20,810 nt of DNA from Elysia marginata (lineage: Eukaryota > Mollusca > Gastropoda > Plakobranchidae): positions 341,507-362,316 of the forward strand of contig BMAT01009483.1 in NCBI GenBank assembly GCA_019649035.1. Direction: 5' to 3'. The notes below the pieces were generated by a model. It was not told the DNA's origin. It made no database searches and saw nothing but the letters and a program-made list of their open reading frames with translations. A program made the position numbers and the translations under genes. Positions 1-10,460 of the stretch are shown here, piece after piece. The stretch's first letter is position 1, and every line of letters starts with the position of its first letter.

Positions 1-900
1 TCCCCAAGGGCGCCGATCTTCGAACTTCATATAGGAGAATTATTTTGATGTATAGGCCCCTAAAAAGTTCTATTGCCAATTTTTTTCCCGAGTAGAGCAT
101 TGTTTAATTATATTAAGCAAAAACGTCTATAAATGTTTCATTGATATAAAACCCATGCGTAAAATAAAATTGGTCACGGCAAACTTCCATGTTACGAGAT
201 AAGAATCTTTGCCCAAAGAGTCACATAGCGCAATAGATTCCCAAACACACACACACACACACCATATACATATACCCCCACGCGCATACTCAAGATTTAA
301 CACACACGCACATATGCCATTTTTATATACATGTAATGTAAACTTCAGTATATATTCTAAAAAGCTGCCCTCCTTATGTACCCTTAGTACGAAACTGACC
401 CAACACTCACAAAATTACACACCTTAAGTGATAAATAAGACTTTCCGATGCCCAGATGAATATTGATATCATTGATTTTTAGATATGCCCAGGCCTCAAA
501 GGGATTATCAGAGCAGAAAGGTTCCTAACTCATACGAAGGCTGTTTGACAGTGTTACCAGCCTTACTTCATATGTTTAATGCATTCATTATTTACGTTAA
601 TCCATTACTTCTAGTTCCTTGCCTTTCATCTTTTATTTGTTACGACCAACAATGACTGTTGAGAGTGCAGTGAAGAAAAGAAAACCAACAATAAAAATCT
701 TCAGTTGGTCCTGTCAAAAATATGAAAGAAAAGTTTGTTCAAATATCATACTTTAATAATTTCCGCCGTTGCTCTACTAGTCTTGAAGTTGAACGAAAAA
801 ATACACCAAAGTGTGGAAAGGGGAAGTACAATAAAGAAAGGGCTTAAAGAAGGTAGGTGGAAAGCCAAAGACGAGTGCATCACTGATCCAACAGACATTG
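1..900. other. AT-rich DNA without a recognised gene
   Basis: No recognisable coding region is seen. The only short ORF on the + strand here (209-427) is low in complexity, with a His/Thr-rich stretch produced by the CA microsatellite, and is not credible as a gene. The last ~150 bases may be further 5' LINE sequence, but nothing LINE-like could be read upstream of about 907. Confidence 0.6.
244..262. repeat. (CA)n microsatellite
   Basis: A run of about nine CA units, followed by looser CA-rich sequence up to about 312. It is an ordinary dinucleotide repeat with no sign of function. Confidence 0.9.
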
Positions 901-918
901 GTCAGAGAATCTACATAA

Positions 919-2524
919 TTATTACAGCATCGACGCAGAGCAGAACGACGTTGGAGGAAAACAAGACTCACCATACATCGCCACATCTTCATGACTCATC
1001 GTCACAAAGTAAAGACAATCATCCAAAACTGTAAACGGGAGTACTTTCTTCGCAAATTCGAAACTGTGACGTCAGGAAAGGAACTTTTCATGCTTAGTGA
1101 CCATCTCCTGGGCCGCGAAAGAACAATGCCTTTACCCTCTGGAACGGAGATAGACCTTTGTGAACGATTCGTGACATTCTTTAATGACAAAATAGCTAAT
1201 GTTCGACTTGAACTTGATAACCAGCCTGTATCCACACCATCATATGATAAATTTACTGGAACAAGTTTTGACAAATTTAATTTAGTGTCCTTAGATGAAA
1301 TTTTAAAGTTGTTAAAAAATTCATCCACTAAAACATGCGCTCTGGATCCGATTCCCACATCTCTTATGTTTCAGTGCCTAGAAACTTTAGCCCCATTTAT
1401 CGCAGATGTAATTAACCAATCACTTGCCACTGGCACCGTGCCGGATTGCTATAAACATGCCATTGTAAAACCTATGCTGAAGAAACCAGGGCTTGATGAA
1501 AACGCCCTAAAAAACTTTAGGCCCATATCAAATCTAAAATTCTTGTCAAAAATTTTAGAAAAATTGGTTCTAAAACAGCTTCTTGAGCATCTGAACAAAA
1601 GCAACGTAAATGAAGTTTTCCAATCGGCGTGCAAAGCGTTCCACAGTACGGAGACAGCACTGTTAAAAGTAACATCTGATGTTTTGGAATCCATAGACCA
1701 AAAAGAAATATGTGTTATGACCCTGCTTGACCTTTTCGCGGCATTTGACACGATTGATCGTAATATTCTTCTCACACGCTTAAATCAAACGTTTGGTTTA
1801 TCGGGCACGGTGCTGCAGTGGTTTGAATCATATCTATCGAATTAGAACACAGTCGGTCTTTATTGGTGACCAGACTTCAAGAAAACTCCCTCTTGTTTTC
1901 GGAGTTCCTCAGGGGTCTGTGCTGGGGCCGATTCTCTTTACTCTGTATACGTCCCCATTGTCATCTATCATCAAATTGCATGGTATGTCTTATCGCCTTT
2001 ATGCTGATGATACGCAAATGTATTGTACTGACACGATAAATAACCTACCACTGCTCCTCTCAAAAACATCAATCTGTATCGAGAGTGTAAAAGAGTGGAT
2101 GATGACCAACAAACTTAAACTCAATGATGATAAAACTGAAATCATTATACTTGGCAAAGATGTACATTCAATACCAACAACGACTCTGAACATCAACGGT
2201 AATATCATACCAACAAGCAAACGCATAAAAAACTTAGGCTTTTATCTAGATAACGACATGTCAATGTCATCACATGTAGATAATGCTTGCAGAGCAGCAT
2301 ATTTCCACGATAACACGAAACTAGTAAAAACTGCAAGTAATTACAAGTTTTATGGTCAACGCTCGTTTTTCTGCTTTGGACCAACTGTCTGGAACTCACT
2401 CCCTTTAACCATCAGGGAAGCTAAATCAATAGAACTGTTTAAGAAACAGTTAAAACACTATCTTTTTCTGCAATTTCTAGGCATACATTTTAAACCTGTA
2501 ACTCCTTTTGATTTGTCACGTTAG
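919..2524 (+). pseudogene. LINE ORF2 remnant: reverse transcriptase with C-terminal tail
   Basis: The RT copies LINE RNA into DNA at a nicked target. Visible motifs in order: NFRPISNL (fingers, about 1519), LDLFAAFDTIDRNILL with the first catalytic Asp (about 1726), [16 protein letters not shown] (about 1903), the intact YADD catalytic box (about 2002), and [11 protein letters not shown] (about 2113). The copy is broken. A stop at 916-918 interrupts the upstream frame. A one-base insertion near 1843 throws the frame between SYLSN and RTQSV. A large in-frame deletion lies after AYFH (about 2309): the text jumps to the C-terminal block with [13 protein letters not shown] and KKQLKHYLF. Roughly 190 residues that related elements carry between these blocks seem to be missing. 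There is no reason to expect activity. Confidence 0.85.
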
Positions 2525-2635
2525 ATAAACTTAAATGTACTTATGTTGTCGTGATTATCATTGTATTTATTAGCATTTGTGAACCGCATAGAGCAAACTC
2601 AATTGTTATGGATATGCGGTATATAAATTCAATAT

Positions 2636-2653
2636 ATTATTATTATTATTATT
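2636..2653 (+). repeat. (ATT)n 3' tail of the LINE
   Basis: About six ATT units directly follow the LINE 3' UTR. CR1/L2-type LINEs commonly end in short microsatellites instead of poly(A), so I read this as the element's own 3' terminus. Confidence 0.75.
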
Positions 2654-2654
2654 G

Positions 2655-3537
2655 TCCAATCTTTTAACAATGAGAAATAAAAAAAAAATCAGAACTAGGG
2701 GAAAAGCAAAAATGGGTAACGTCTGGAAAGAGACTCTTAACCTCAAAGCCGGGTAAAATGCATGTAGGTTACGTTTGATAGAAGTAGGACATAACGTGCT
2801 CAGCGAACTCATAAATCATTCCTTTCAGAATAATAGCACAGGCTGACCGCATTACAGCCAATCTTTAATGTACTTTTGTCATAGATTGATTATTGCTGTT
2901 GCTGGGTTTAAAAGGCCCTGTTTGTCCAGCCCATGAAACAAATATATATGAGATACTGACTGTGGCTTTGTCCTTTCAAGAAAGTATGTGATGCGGTTTC
3001 ATCTGTCAGCGGCCAACGAAAATTACTATAAGCAGAACTTTAGAAATCAACACACACACAAAGCGTCTTATATCTCTTAAATCTCTGTATGCAGAAATAT
3101 CTTCACAAGACACATACAAAAAAAAAAAAAGAATGCGTTTCGTGGAGAAGACCCAAATTTTGCACCTTAGGTTTTTTATCTTACATAGTTTTCCCCATAA
3201 AGTTTAACATGCAGACAGATTCGAAAGTTTATCTTGTTTGTTTCAAGACAGCATTCATATAATGTTCCTACATTTTCATATCTGGTGCGATCATTAAAAA
3301 AGTATTGTCATTACTCTTGAGCTAAAAAATAGGTCCAACCAGAGAAAAAGACTAAGCAAAAAAATATAAATGAAACAAAGCAAAGATGAATGAAATGAAA
3401 AGAAATAAACAAAAGAAAGCAATTTTATCTTTTGAATGTGGCGTCTTTAAAAATTGATACACGTAACTATGAAACACGCATTCAACTAACAATTTCAACT
3501 TTGAAAATTCAAATACATGTTATATAAATCTTAAAGA
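2655..3537. other. AT-rich spacer between LINE and SINE
   Basis: No coding region is supported. The stretch holds an A-run at about 3118-3130, short CA repeats near 3050, and A-rich sequence at 3340-3420. No conserved motif was recognised. Confidence 0.6.
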
Positions 3538-3845
3538 GCGTTTTTATACAGCGCTTATCCACTAATGTGCTCTAAGCCCTTTACAGGGGTTCCCCGACAG
3601 GCCATTCCTAACAAAAGTACCTTCTGAACTCACAGAGGAGCAGCTAGTTAAGCGCATCACTCTAGCATTCTGACAAGATCTTTCACTGCCTAAAGTCGGG
3701 TACTCGTTTAACGCATGATTGAGGCGAAGAGATGTGTGTAAATAGCCTTTCTCAAGGACTAAACGTCGACCTGCCAAAAGCAGGTCTCGAACCCCGGACC
3801 TTTCGATCCGAAAACCTAGCGTCTACCACTAGACCACGACGCCAC
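3538..3845 (-). mobile_element. tRNA-derived SINE
   Basis: Read on the minus strand, the element starts with a tRNA-like head (about 3843-3780). It has an RNA polymerase III A box (TGGTCTAGTGGTAGACGC type, about 3832-3815) and a B box GGTTCGAGACC (3794-3784), spaced as in a tRNA. A unique body of about 200 bases follows, then a 3' end reading GGATAAGCGCTGTATAAA (3560-3543). The total of about 305 bases is normal for a SINE. The head resembles a tRNA but no full cloverleaf with CCA could be drawn, so it is not a tRNA gene. SINEs carry no protein and rely on a partner LINE. The 3' end resembles that of the LINE at 907-2654. The 5' and 3' limits are good to about 10 bases. A weak TAAATCT-type repeat lies on both sides, but I do not rely on it as a target-site duplication. 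Confidence 0.82.
3784..3832 (-). promoter_or_regulatory. Internal Pol III promoter (A and B boxes) of the SINE
   Basis: The A box matches TRGYnnARnnGG closely (TGGTCTAGTGG) and the B box GGTTCGAGACC matches GGTTCGAnnCC exactly. Their separation of about 27 bases is within the tRNA range. Whether it is transcribed cannot be told from sequence. Confidence 0.75.
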
Positions 3846-5660
3846 ATCTAAATCTAAATACTGGGAGCAGAAAAGGGGGTGTCTGCACAAGTATTCGATT
3901 CTATGGATAGAGGAGGTTTCAATTTCATTGGTTTCTGTAGATATCTTTACATCGTTTGGTTACCCAGGACTTTGCTGTTGTACTTAGAAACAGCCGCTTT
4001 TCTCTGTTTTTATGAATTGAAAATTTTCGAAAAAAAAAAGAATTAAATTGTCCAAATCGTTTGTGGTTCACGTTTTACCCTCAATATACATATCTCTTTC
4101 TGTCAGAATTATCTAATATAATTAATTGTATTTTTAGAATCCTAATGAGTATAGAGCTTTCCAATTGAAGCAAACCTTAACATGTTGCAATCCAATTGTT
4201 TAAATTGCCGCGTTCAAACAGTTTTTTTACTACGAAAAAAATCATTAGGCAGTTTACAAGGTCGAGGGCTTTGAACGCACAAGTTAAATAAATTTAATAG
4301 ACATGAACAAACTTCAGACACGGAGGCCATTTGTCAGTGAAAATTTAGTTTTACAATTTTTTTTTCGAATTTAGCAGAATTGAGACCTTACGAAAAACTC
4401 ATCGCCTAAAAAAATCTTGCCACACTTACAAAGCAAAAAGAAGAGAGACACAATAAGAAAAACTACGTATAAAAGGAATTACATCTTCTGCGACTTATCC
4501 AAATGAATCAGACTCGCAAATTTCTTTTCTTATTTTGCAATTTATCGTATCTCCGTTTTTCTTTTCTCTATTTGCCCCATATACTTACATGTTTATTACA
4601 ATGAACACTCACCGGCTGCTATCTTCTTGTTAGTCCAAATGACGGAAGGGTTTCGAAGATCATTGATCTGAAATAAGGAAATATAGAGAAAGAGAAGACA
4701 AGTTTCGCTAAAACAAACTTTACCGAACTTATTATTAATAAAAACAAGATTGGCAAAAATAATGCGCTTTTCCTTAAATGACTATGGAAAAGACTTACAA
4801 ATTTCAGTTCCTCCTCTCAACTGTTTCTTCAGTGATCACAATTTTTTTAAAGTAGCCTGACTAACTGAAAATTATCGTTCTTAGTATAGATTGTAAGTTA
4901 TGCTAGTGTCTTTTACAGGTTCGTAAGCGGATAAAATAAAATTAACGTTCAGACAAAAACCTGTAAAAGCTGCTTCCAACATGATGGGGTTGCGTTCGCT
5001 CTATAACATATCTTATTATCAAACTACCGGTTGTGAGAAGTGGAGTTATTTATAATTACAAAAAATGAGTGGCACTATGGCAGCAACACCTGTCCTCTCC
5101 CATCTTCAGTTTCTTGTTAGTTATATTCAAGTATTAAATATCAAAAGACAAAACTTCGAAACAGGTATAGATACAACTAGAGATTTCAAAACCTGTACTA
5201 AAAATTGAACATTTTGGAACATACATTTGACAGATGACCTATAGAGGAATAGTTGATAATTAGCTCTACTTTTCTGGCATGGAAAGGATAACAATTCTTT
5301 TCGGGCTTTGTAATGATATGATATGGAAGAAAATTACTTGGTTTTAGGGACTTAAACAAACAAGCACATTCTTATGTACACACAGATTTCTTCACAGAAA
5401 GATAGTTCTATGCCTATTGGTAGTCATTAGGCATAAAACTTTCACATTTTCCCTGTTTTAGCTTTAATTAGACCTGAGCTAACGGCAAAACATGAGTCTT
5501 CGATCTTTAAGGGCAGTTTGTTTATTCTGCCTTACCAGGGTAGGTTTTAATCACTCTAATGGTTTTTGAAGCTTCTTCGTCACCGAGACTTAACTAGAGA
5601 AAGCAGCAAGGACTAATTTTAATTGCAATTAATTTTGATGGCATTGATCTGACCTTTTCC
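3846..5660. other. AT-rich DNA without a recognised gene
   Basis: No ORF of note, no RNA gene and no transposon signature was found on either strand. The stretch has many short A and T runs. Confidence 0.55.
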
Positions 5661-5666
5661 TCTCAC

Positions 5667-5692
5667 CTCTCTCTCTCTCTCTCTCTCTCTCT
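5667..5692. repeat. (CT)n microsatellite
   Basis: Thirteen CT units. It pairs in inverted orientation with the (GA)n tract about 85 bases downstream. Confidence 0.95.
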
Positions 5693-5776
5693 GTTAGACA
5701 CATCTCTTCTATTTCTTATTACTATTTGAATTCGAGAACGTCTAGTTATGAACTTTTGATAGAAAATTAGAGAATT

Positions 5777-5777
5777 T

Positions 5778-5834
<57 letters not shown>

Positions 5835-5836
5835 AG
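5777..5836. repeat. (GA)n microsatellite
   Basis: About 60 bases of nearly pure GA repeat with one AAAG interruption, ending some 220 bases before the receptor start codon. Purine/pyrimidine mirror tracts of this length can be length-variable. In many animals GA tracts also lie in promoters, but nothing else here shows a promoter. Confidence 0.95.
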
Positions 5837-5965
5837 CATTGTAATTCACCGACTGATCAATGTTTAATGACAGACGTGTGCGCCATAGTACTATAATATC
5901 ACTGACACATCGTAGCTTTCCTTTACCAGCTTGCGGGTGAGACTTAGGAACCGTCAGCATCGCCG

Positions 5966-5970
5966 GTAAG
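5966..5970 (+). promoter_or_regulatory. Possible splice donor in the receptor 5' UTR
   Basis: CCG|GTAAG is a good donor. A TTTAG|GAG at about 6043-6048 could be the acceptor just before the ATG, but its upstream tract is A-rich instead of pyrimidine-rich. A small 5' UTR intron is therefore only a possibility. Confidence 0.2.
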
Positions 5971-6053
5971 AAACAAAGAAATCAGGTGTAACGACTTATT
6001 TAATGGAAAAATCCTAAAAGGGACGAAAGAAAAAAAGTATTTAGGAGCTGTCA

Positions 6054-7121
6054 ATGGATATCTCTACGATAAACGAGTCTTTAACGTTTGGCGTTACGGA
6101 AGCGTATACGCCCGCTCCACGATCTTATGTATCAGAGTTTTTATTAACCTTAACTGTGATATCTTATATACGGCCTGTTATAATTTTGTTTGGCTTACTT
6201 AGTAATGTTATCAATATCACCGTCTTTCTCAAAGCCGGTACCTTAGACAATGTGACGGTTTTGTTGATAGCTCTCGCTTGCTCTGACTTTATATTCCTTG
6301 CTTTTATATCGACGCATATGTCCGGCTTTCTAATTTTCGCTCTTGTAAAACTCAACCCATGGCCGTTCCACCCCAGACTTCTAATATTCCTGCTGTACTG
6401 GCCGGCTAACACAGCTTACGATGTCTCCTGTTTTCACGCCGTCTCTCTTGGTGTGATGCGATGTGCTTGCGTAGCGATGCCTCTTAAGTTCAAGCTAGTT
6501 TTCACTAAATCTCGCACTATCAAGTGGTCGATGTTCCTCGTCGCTCTGGCAGTTTTGCTGCGAATACCAGTGTTAACTGTCAATAGAATTGCGTGGAGGA
6601 CAGATCCTGCAACAAACGTTTCTTCACTATATCTGGCCTCAGTGAACAGAGAATCAATGGTGCGAATTAATGATTTTTTGAACAGAGGCATTGTAATGTA
6701 TCTTGCCTACATTACGATAATTACTTCTGTAGCTGTTTTAAGTTTCAAACTCTACCAGGCCTCAAAGATCAGACAACGCTGTACTGTCGCAGGACCCCAA
6801 ACACTCGGCAAGGTGTTAGAAAAACCAGCCGCCCAAGGACTATCCGCTAGAGACCTACAGGTCGTCAAATCTGTGGTTCTGGTGTGTTCTATCTTTATTC
6901 TTGCCCAGTTGCCTTTCATTGTATTTGCAACAATTCGTCTTATCAACCCAGAATTTGATGAAAACAAGATGAATGCTTATTTAAGCCACATTTTTTCACA
7001 AGTCAGCCTCACCTTTTACCAACTGAACGCATCAATTAACATTTTCGTTTACTACAATTACAACAGTAAGTTTAGATCGGTATTCAAATCATTGCTGCTT
7101 GCAAAATGTACACAGAAATGA
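6054..7121 (+). CDS. Class A (rhodopsin-like) GPCR of the gastropod chemosensory receptor type
   Basis: A 355-residue seven-transmembrane receptor, complete in one exon, predicted at the plasma membrane and coupling to a heterotrimeric G protein. Segments, judged by eye: TM1 33-58 (N51), TM2 66-90 (D78), TM3 110-137, TM4 157-177, TM5 212-234, TM6 269-294 (P287), TM7 312-334. Possible N-glycosylation sites are N7 and N188. The DRY box reads MRC, keeping R136. NPxxY reads NIFVY (329-333). No Cys pair is available for the usual TM3-ECL2 disulfide. The wording of MRCACVAMPLKFKLVFTKSRT and YYNYNSKFR recalls the expanded sea-slug and Aplysia chemosensory receptors, which are typically single-exon. 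That match is from memory. The ligand is unknown. The ATG at 6054 has A at -3 and G at +4 (TCAATGG), a fair context, and gives a normal N-terminus of about 30 residues. It lacks a signal peptide, as many class A GPCRs do. A peptide-receptor function (FMRFamide-receptor-like) is the main alternative. Confidence 0.9.
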   Translation: MDISTINESLTFGVTEAYTPAPRSYVSEFLLTLTVISYIRPVIILFGLLSNVINITVFLKAGTLDNVTVLLIALACSDFIFLAFISTHMSGFLIFALVKLNPWPFHPRLLIFLLYWPANTAYDVSCFHAVSLGVMRCACVAMPLKFKLVFTKSRTIKWSMFLVALAVLLRIPVLTVNRIAWRTDPATNVSSLYLASVNRESMVRINDFLNRGIVMYLAYITIITSVAVLSFKLYQASKIRQRCTVAGPQTLGKVLEKPAAQGLSARDLQVVKSVVLVCSIFILAQLPFIVFATIRLINPEFDENKMNAYLSHIFSQVSLTFYQLNASINIFVYYNYNSKFRSVFKSLLLAKCTQK

Positions 7122-9200
7122 CTCCGTAAGGTTGTAGTTTTTGCCGAAGATGTTGAATATCAAGCTAAGAGCTTATTAATTGAATTTAATAGTAGCTTTA
7201 TAGGATAAGACCTAACACTCCTTGGTCATATTTTTACTATGCTAGTAGAGCTAGGAGATGATAACTCACGCATGCTCACAAATTAATAATTAATGTTTTT
7301 TTTCAAGATGCATACAAGAATTCTTTCCACGAAAATAGGATACCTGCTGTGGCCCGTTTATTTTAGGTTGATCATTAGATGATTCTTGTAACTAGATGAG
7401 AGCAAAGTCAACCTAGACCATGATCCTAGCCACAGAACAAAAATGACTCAGCAAAGCCATTGGGAAAACTTGTAACCCCCACCCCCTCTTCCTTTATTTT
7501 TGATAGTTTATCTCTCGTAGAGCAAAAGAGCTGCTTGCCATATGAAACCTTTTTTTGACAACCAACACCTTCGCAGCAAAATCTGACCAGAGAAAGTGCG
7601 CTGCACACCGCAGATGCAATTCAAATCAATTTGGCCACAGAAGGCGTGCAAAACTGCAATACGTCCTCAAAGGACTGACCTCATGAGGTATACTCACAAC
7701 TGTGCCTCTAGCTGCTCGTCTCAAAAACCTCGACGGTCCACTAGGTTTAATGGTGCCATGCATCGGTCATGTTTTTCTGGAACGTTAAATGTTTTTAACA
7801 GAATAAGAGAATGTTTTGTTGTTCTCTATTGTTGATATAGATAATCTTTATTTGCAAAAGACGTAAACCTTGATCTGTAATCGTAAATAAAATTTCCAGG
7901 AAGAATTTCACATATCACTTCTTTAGCACATTGTTGAAAAAAAAGGGTTAGGAGAAGTCAGAAAAAGTATGGGTCATGGTATATTAATGATATTATTATG
8001 CATTGCTGTGCGAAAGGAAATCTCTCTATACGGTGGCAAATTAAAGTACCGTATATCAAGCAGCTTAACACATTTGAGACAGAGCTGTCACATACCTAAG
8101 ATCCAACATATCTCCCATGAACATCCTGAGGTGCCATGAAGGCTTAACTTCTTTTCCTGGAAATGCTTTGGCACTGGGCAAGTGATGGTGTCTATAATTT
8201 TTTTTAAAGTTTGTTTGTGTAACATTTTGGTAAAAAGTCATGACGATTTACTTGTGTCTGTGTGTGAGTGTTTCTCTCACTTTTCAAATTAGCCGACAAT
8301 TTCGTTTTTCCTAAATGGCACGCTAAGGTCTCTGACCTGTAGCTTAAATTAATTAGCTCTTACAATAAGTATTTGGTGCGAAATCTTGTATCTTAGGTGT
8401 TCTAATGGCGTTTTGTATAAGGTGTGTAGTATTTACCTATCGTGGCACAAAAAGTGGTACTCTATCAGCAAAATTGAAGCCGAATGAGATTTCCTTTTTA
8501 CCTAGGAGTAGGTCAGATCTATTGGCTTTAAAACCTTTCTCATCATGTTTGCTAATATAGATACAAACATTTTTAGAGATTTCCAATTATTTAGTTTCTC
8601 ATAACTTTTAGACAGTTCTGAACAAAATCTGTCAATGATCACGATGGTTTTTTGTTTTGTTTTGTTTAATATTAATGTCAATATCAAACCTAAAGACATT
8701 CGTTTTGCGTTAAAATTTTAAATACCTTGTATTTAAAAAGCGATTGGACGAAATTCTAATTATTCTGTTTAGACAAATGCCATTCGTAACGGATGGCAAT
8801 TATTAAAGCATTTTACTAAAGACAGTAGAATTATGTTTTTGCTTGTATTAAAACTTTGACTTTATGTTTTTCCATTAGATACATGTAGTTCTTACTTTCT
8901 CAATTATAAAAAGAGTACAATGTTGCCTTTCACATGAAAAGCATATAAGCTATCAGTCTAGAAGTTTTCTTGAAAGTCAAATCAGGCTGGGTGTATTAGC
9001 AAGCTTAGAAGTGAAGGCCACGTGTACGTTACAGTTTTCTTGCTTCGCAATTTGAGACAAAGTTAGGTTTTTTTTTTTGAATGACGTACAAGCTATTGAT
9101 CATGTTGTTGTTTTCTAACCACGTAATCGGCCAAAATTCCCTGGATTAGACTGTTAACGCTGCTTGCACGATTGCTTCCATTGTACTTGAGGCGCGCCAG
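7122..9200. other. Receptor 3' flank and AT-rich DNA
   Basis: No further receptor copy, transposon domain or RNA gene was seen. The ORFs here are short and have no recognisable composition. The first part probably includes the receptor 3' UTR. Confidence 0.55.
7886..7891 (+). terminator. Candidate poly(A) signal AATAAA
   Basis: This is the first AATAAA I found downstream of the receptor stop, about 765 bases after it. It would give a 3' UTR of about 780 bases. In AT-rich DNA this hexamer is frequent by chance. Confidence 0.3.
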
Positions 9201-10114
9201 ATCCCCTTTATATTGCACATAGGCTTAGTTTGGAAAAAAAGTAGTTTACACGGATTTTTTGCAAAAAGTTGCAAGGGTGTCTAAGGACGTATTACAGTTT
9301 TAAGGTAAAAAAAATCAAAAGTAAATTTTCCTCTCACTTTATCTATTTTCACATTGTAGGAGGATACTGATCATTAAAAACTCATATAAGCCAAACATTT
9401 CTAGGTTTGGAGGAAAACTATTTTGACATTGTTGTGGGCCGAATGGTAAAAAAAAATTACAAAGTTTTACTAGCTATGTCAACATACTTCTGTAAATGTC
9501 AAAGACATTGTGCTGAAATTTTATAGTACTATTAGGACAGTAAATGAAACTGGACTAGAGCCTTTTCAATTGATCTAAAATTGAAATTCGTATGTATTTC
9601 CTCCTCGCAAAAAGCTGAAACAAAAAAAAATTTAAGGGACACGGAAGACAAAATTTCAACTTATAGAAAAAAGTGTAACAGATAACACTTTGTGGGTGAT
9701 TCAAAATCGTTCCAAGGTATCGTTTTAACATTTTTAATATGCAAAGTTTTATATGAAGATTTTTTCTGTAATTATTGTACAGTTTTTACATTATGCGTAG
9801 AAAAAATCTGCGAAAGAGCATTTTTTAGAAAAAAAAGACTTAAGTGAAATAAATAAGGCAAATCACTAGGTAATACCTAAGAATGTCTTAAAACCGTACA
9901 AAAAATTATAACATATTCTACATACAAACGTGCAGGTTTCATATATAAAGATGTTCAGAAATCTTTGTACCTCTATCAACCTTTTTACATCGTGCCTTCC
10001 CACATGCCACGATTCCCTGCAAAGGCTTTATACTTATTGTGGATATTCTCCCTAGACGCAGTGCTTTAGAGTATTTTTAAAAATTCAAATAAAATCTAAA
10101 TTTTGGCTTATCTG

Positions 10115-10345
10115 GTATATTTTGGTATCAATGGAAAGCTCTTTTTATGTTTTAAAATGAAACATAATTTGAACAAATCCATACAATGTGTTAGTTACCA
10201 TAGCAACCAAAACAAGATGGCCGACACGAGTAAAAACAAAAGTAAAAAGTTAAAGTTTATATCTTTTTTTCAACAATATTCTTGCTTTTTTGACAGAATT
10301 CTTTCAAAAAAATCAAACAGTATAGACACAAAGTAAAAGTTGAAA
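10115..10345. repeat. Degenerate direct repeat, copy A
   Basis: This copy shares blocks in the same order with copy B at 10461-10730: TTTTGGTATCA against TTTTTGATACC, GTTTTAAAAT, ACAAGATGGCCGAC against ACAATATGGCTGAC, and TGACAGAATTCTTTCAAAAA against TGGCAGAATTCTTTCAGAAA. The spacing between matching blocks drifts from about 346 to 381 bases, showing indels since duplication. Confidence 0.7.
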
Positions 10346-10460
10346 AGAAAATGAAAGCAATTGTTATTTTAAAAAATTAAAAAAAATTTTTTACAATCTG
10401 AATACGTCAAAACTCAGCACTTATACTTGAACGTATATTTCTATAGTAATAGTACGCCTA

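Larger units (their letters stand above)
907..2654 (+). mobile_element. 5'-truncated CR1/L2-like LINE (non-LTR retrotransposon)
   Basis: This is the 3' part of a non-LTR retrotransposon. It keeps the segment before the reverse transcriptase (Arg-rich RRRAERRWRKT, about 931-963), the reverse transcriptase itself, the conserved C-terminal tail, a 3' UTR of about 110 bases, and a 3' end of the form GCGGTATATAAA followed by ATT repeats. No apurinic endonuclease domain is visible upstream, so the copy is 5'-truncated, as is usual for target-primed reverse transcription. The microsatellite tail instead of poly(A), and the wording of the RT motifs, point to the CR1/L2 group within the Jockey superfamily. 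I cannot fix the clade without a phylogeny. Target-site duplications were not identified. Confidence 0.85.

Noticed and set aside
209-427. Small His/Thr-rich protein (72 aa)
   Set aside because: Its composition comes from the CA microsatellite, and there is no start context or domain.
3780-3845. A tRNA gene on the minus strand
   Set aside because: A and B boxes are good, but no full cloverleaf with a paired acceptor stem could be drawn. The sequence runs straight into a ~240-base body ending in a LINE-like tail, so it is a SINE head.
3525-3859. TAAATCT-type repeats on both sides of the SINE as a target-site duplication
   Set aside because: The match is short, imperfect and made of A/T-rich letters in an AT-rich region, so it could easily be chance.
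5742-5960. Minus-strand ORF with a long Leu-Ser repeat
   Set aside because: It is only the translation of the (GA)n tract.
9285-9310. Terminal inverted repeat of the piggyBac element (paired with sequence near 17570-17600)
   Set aside because: Only scattered bases agree and no TTAA flanks were found, so I do not call the element's ends.
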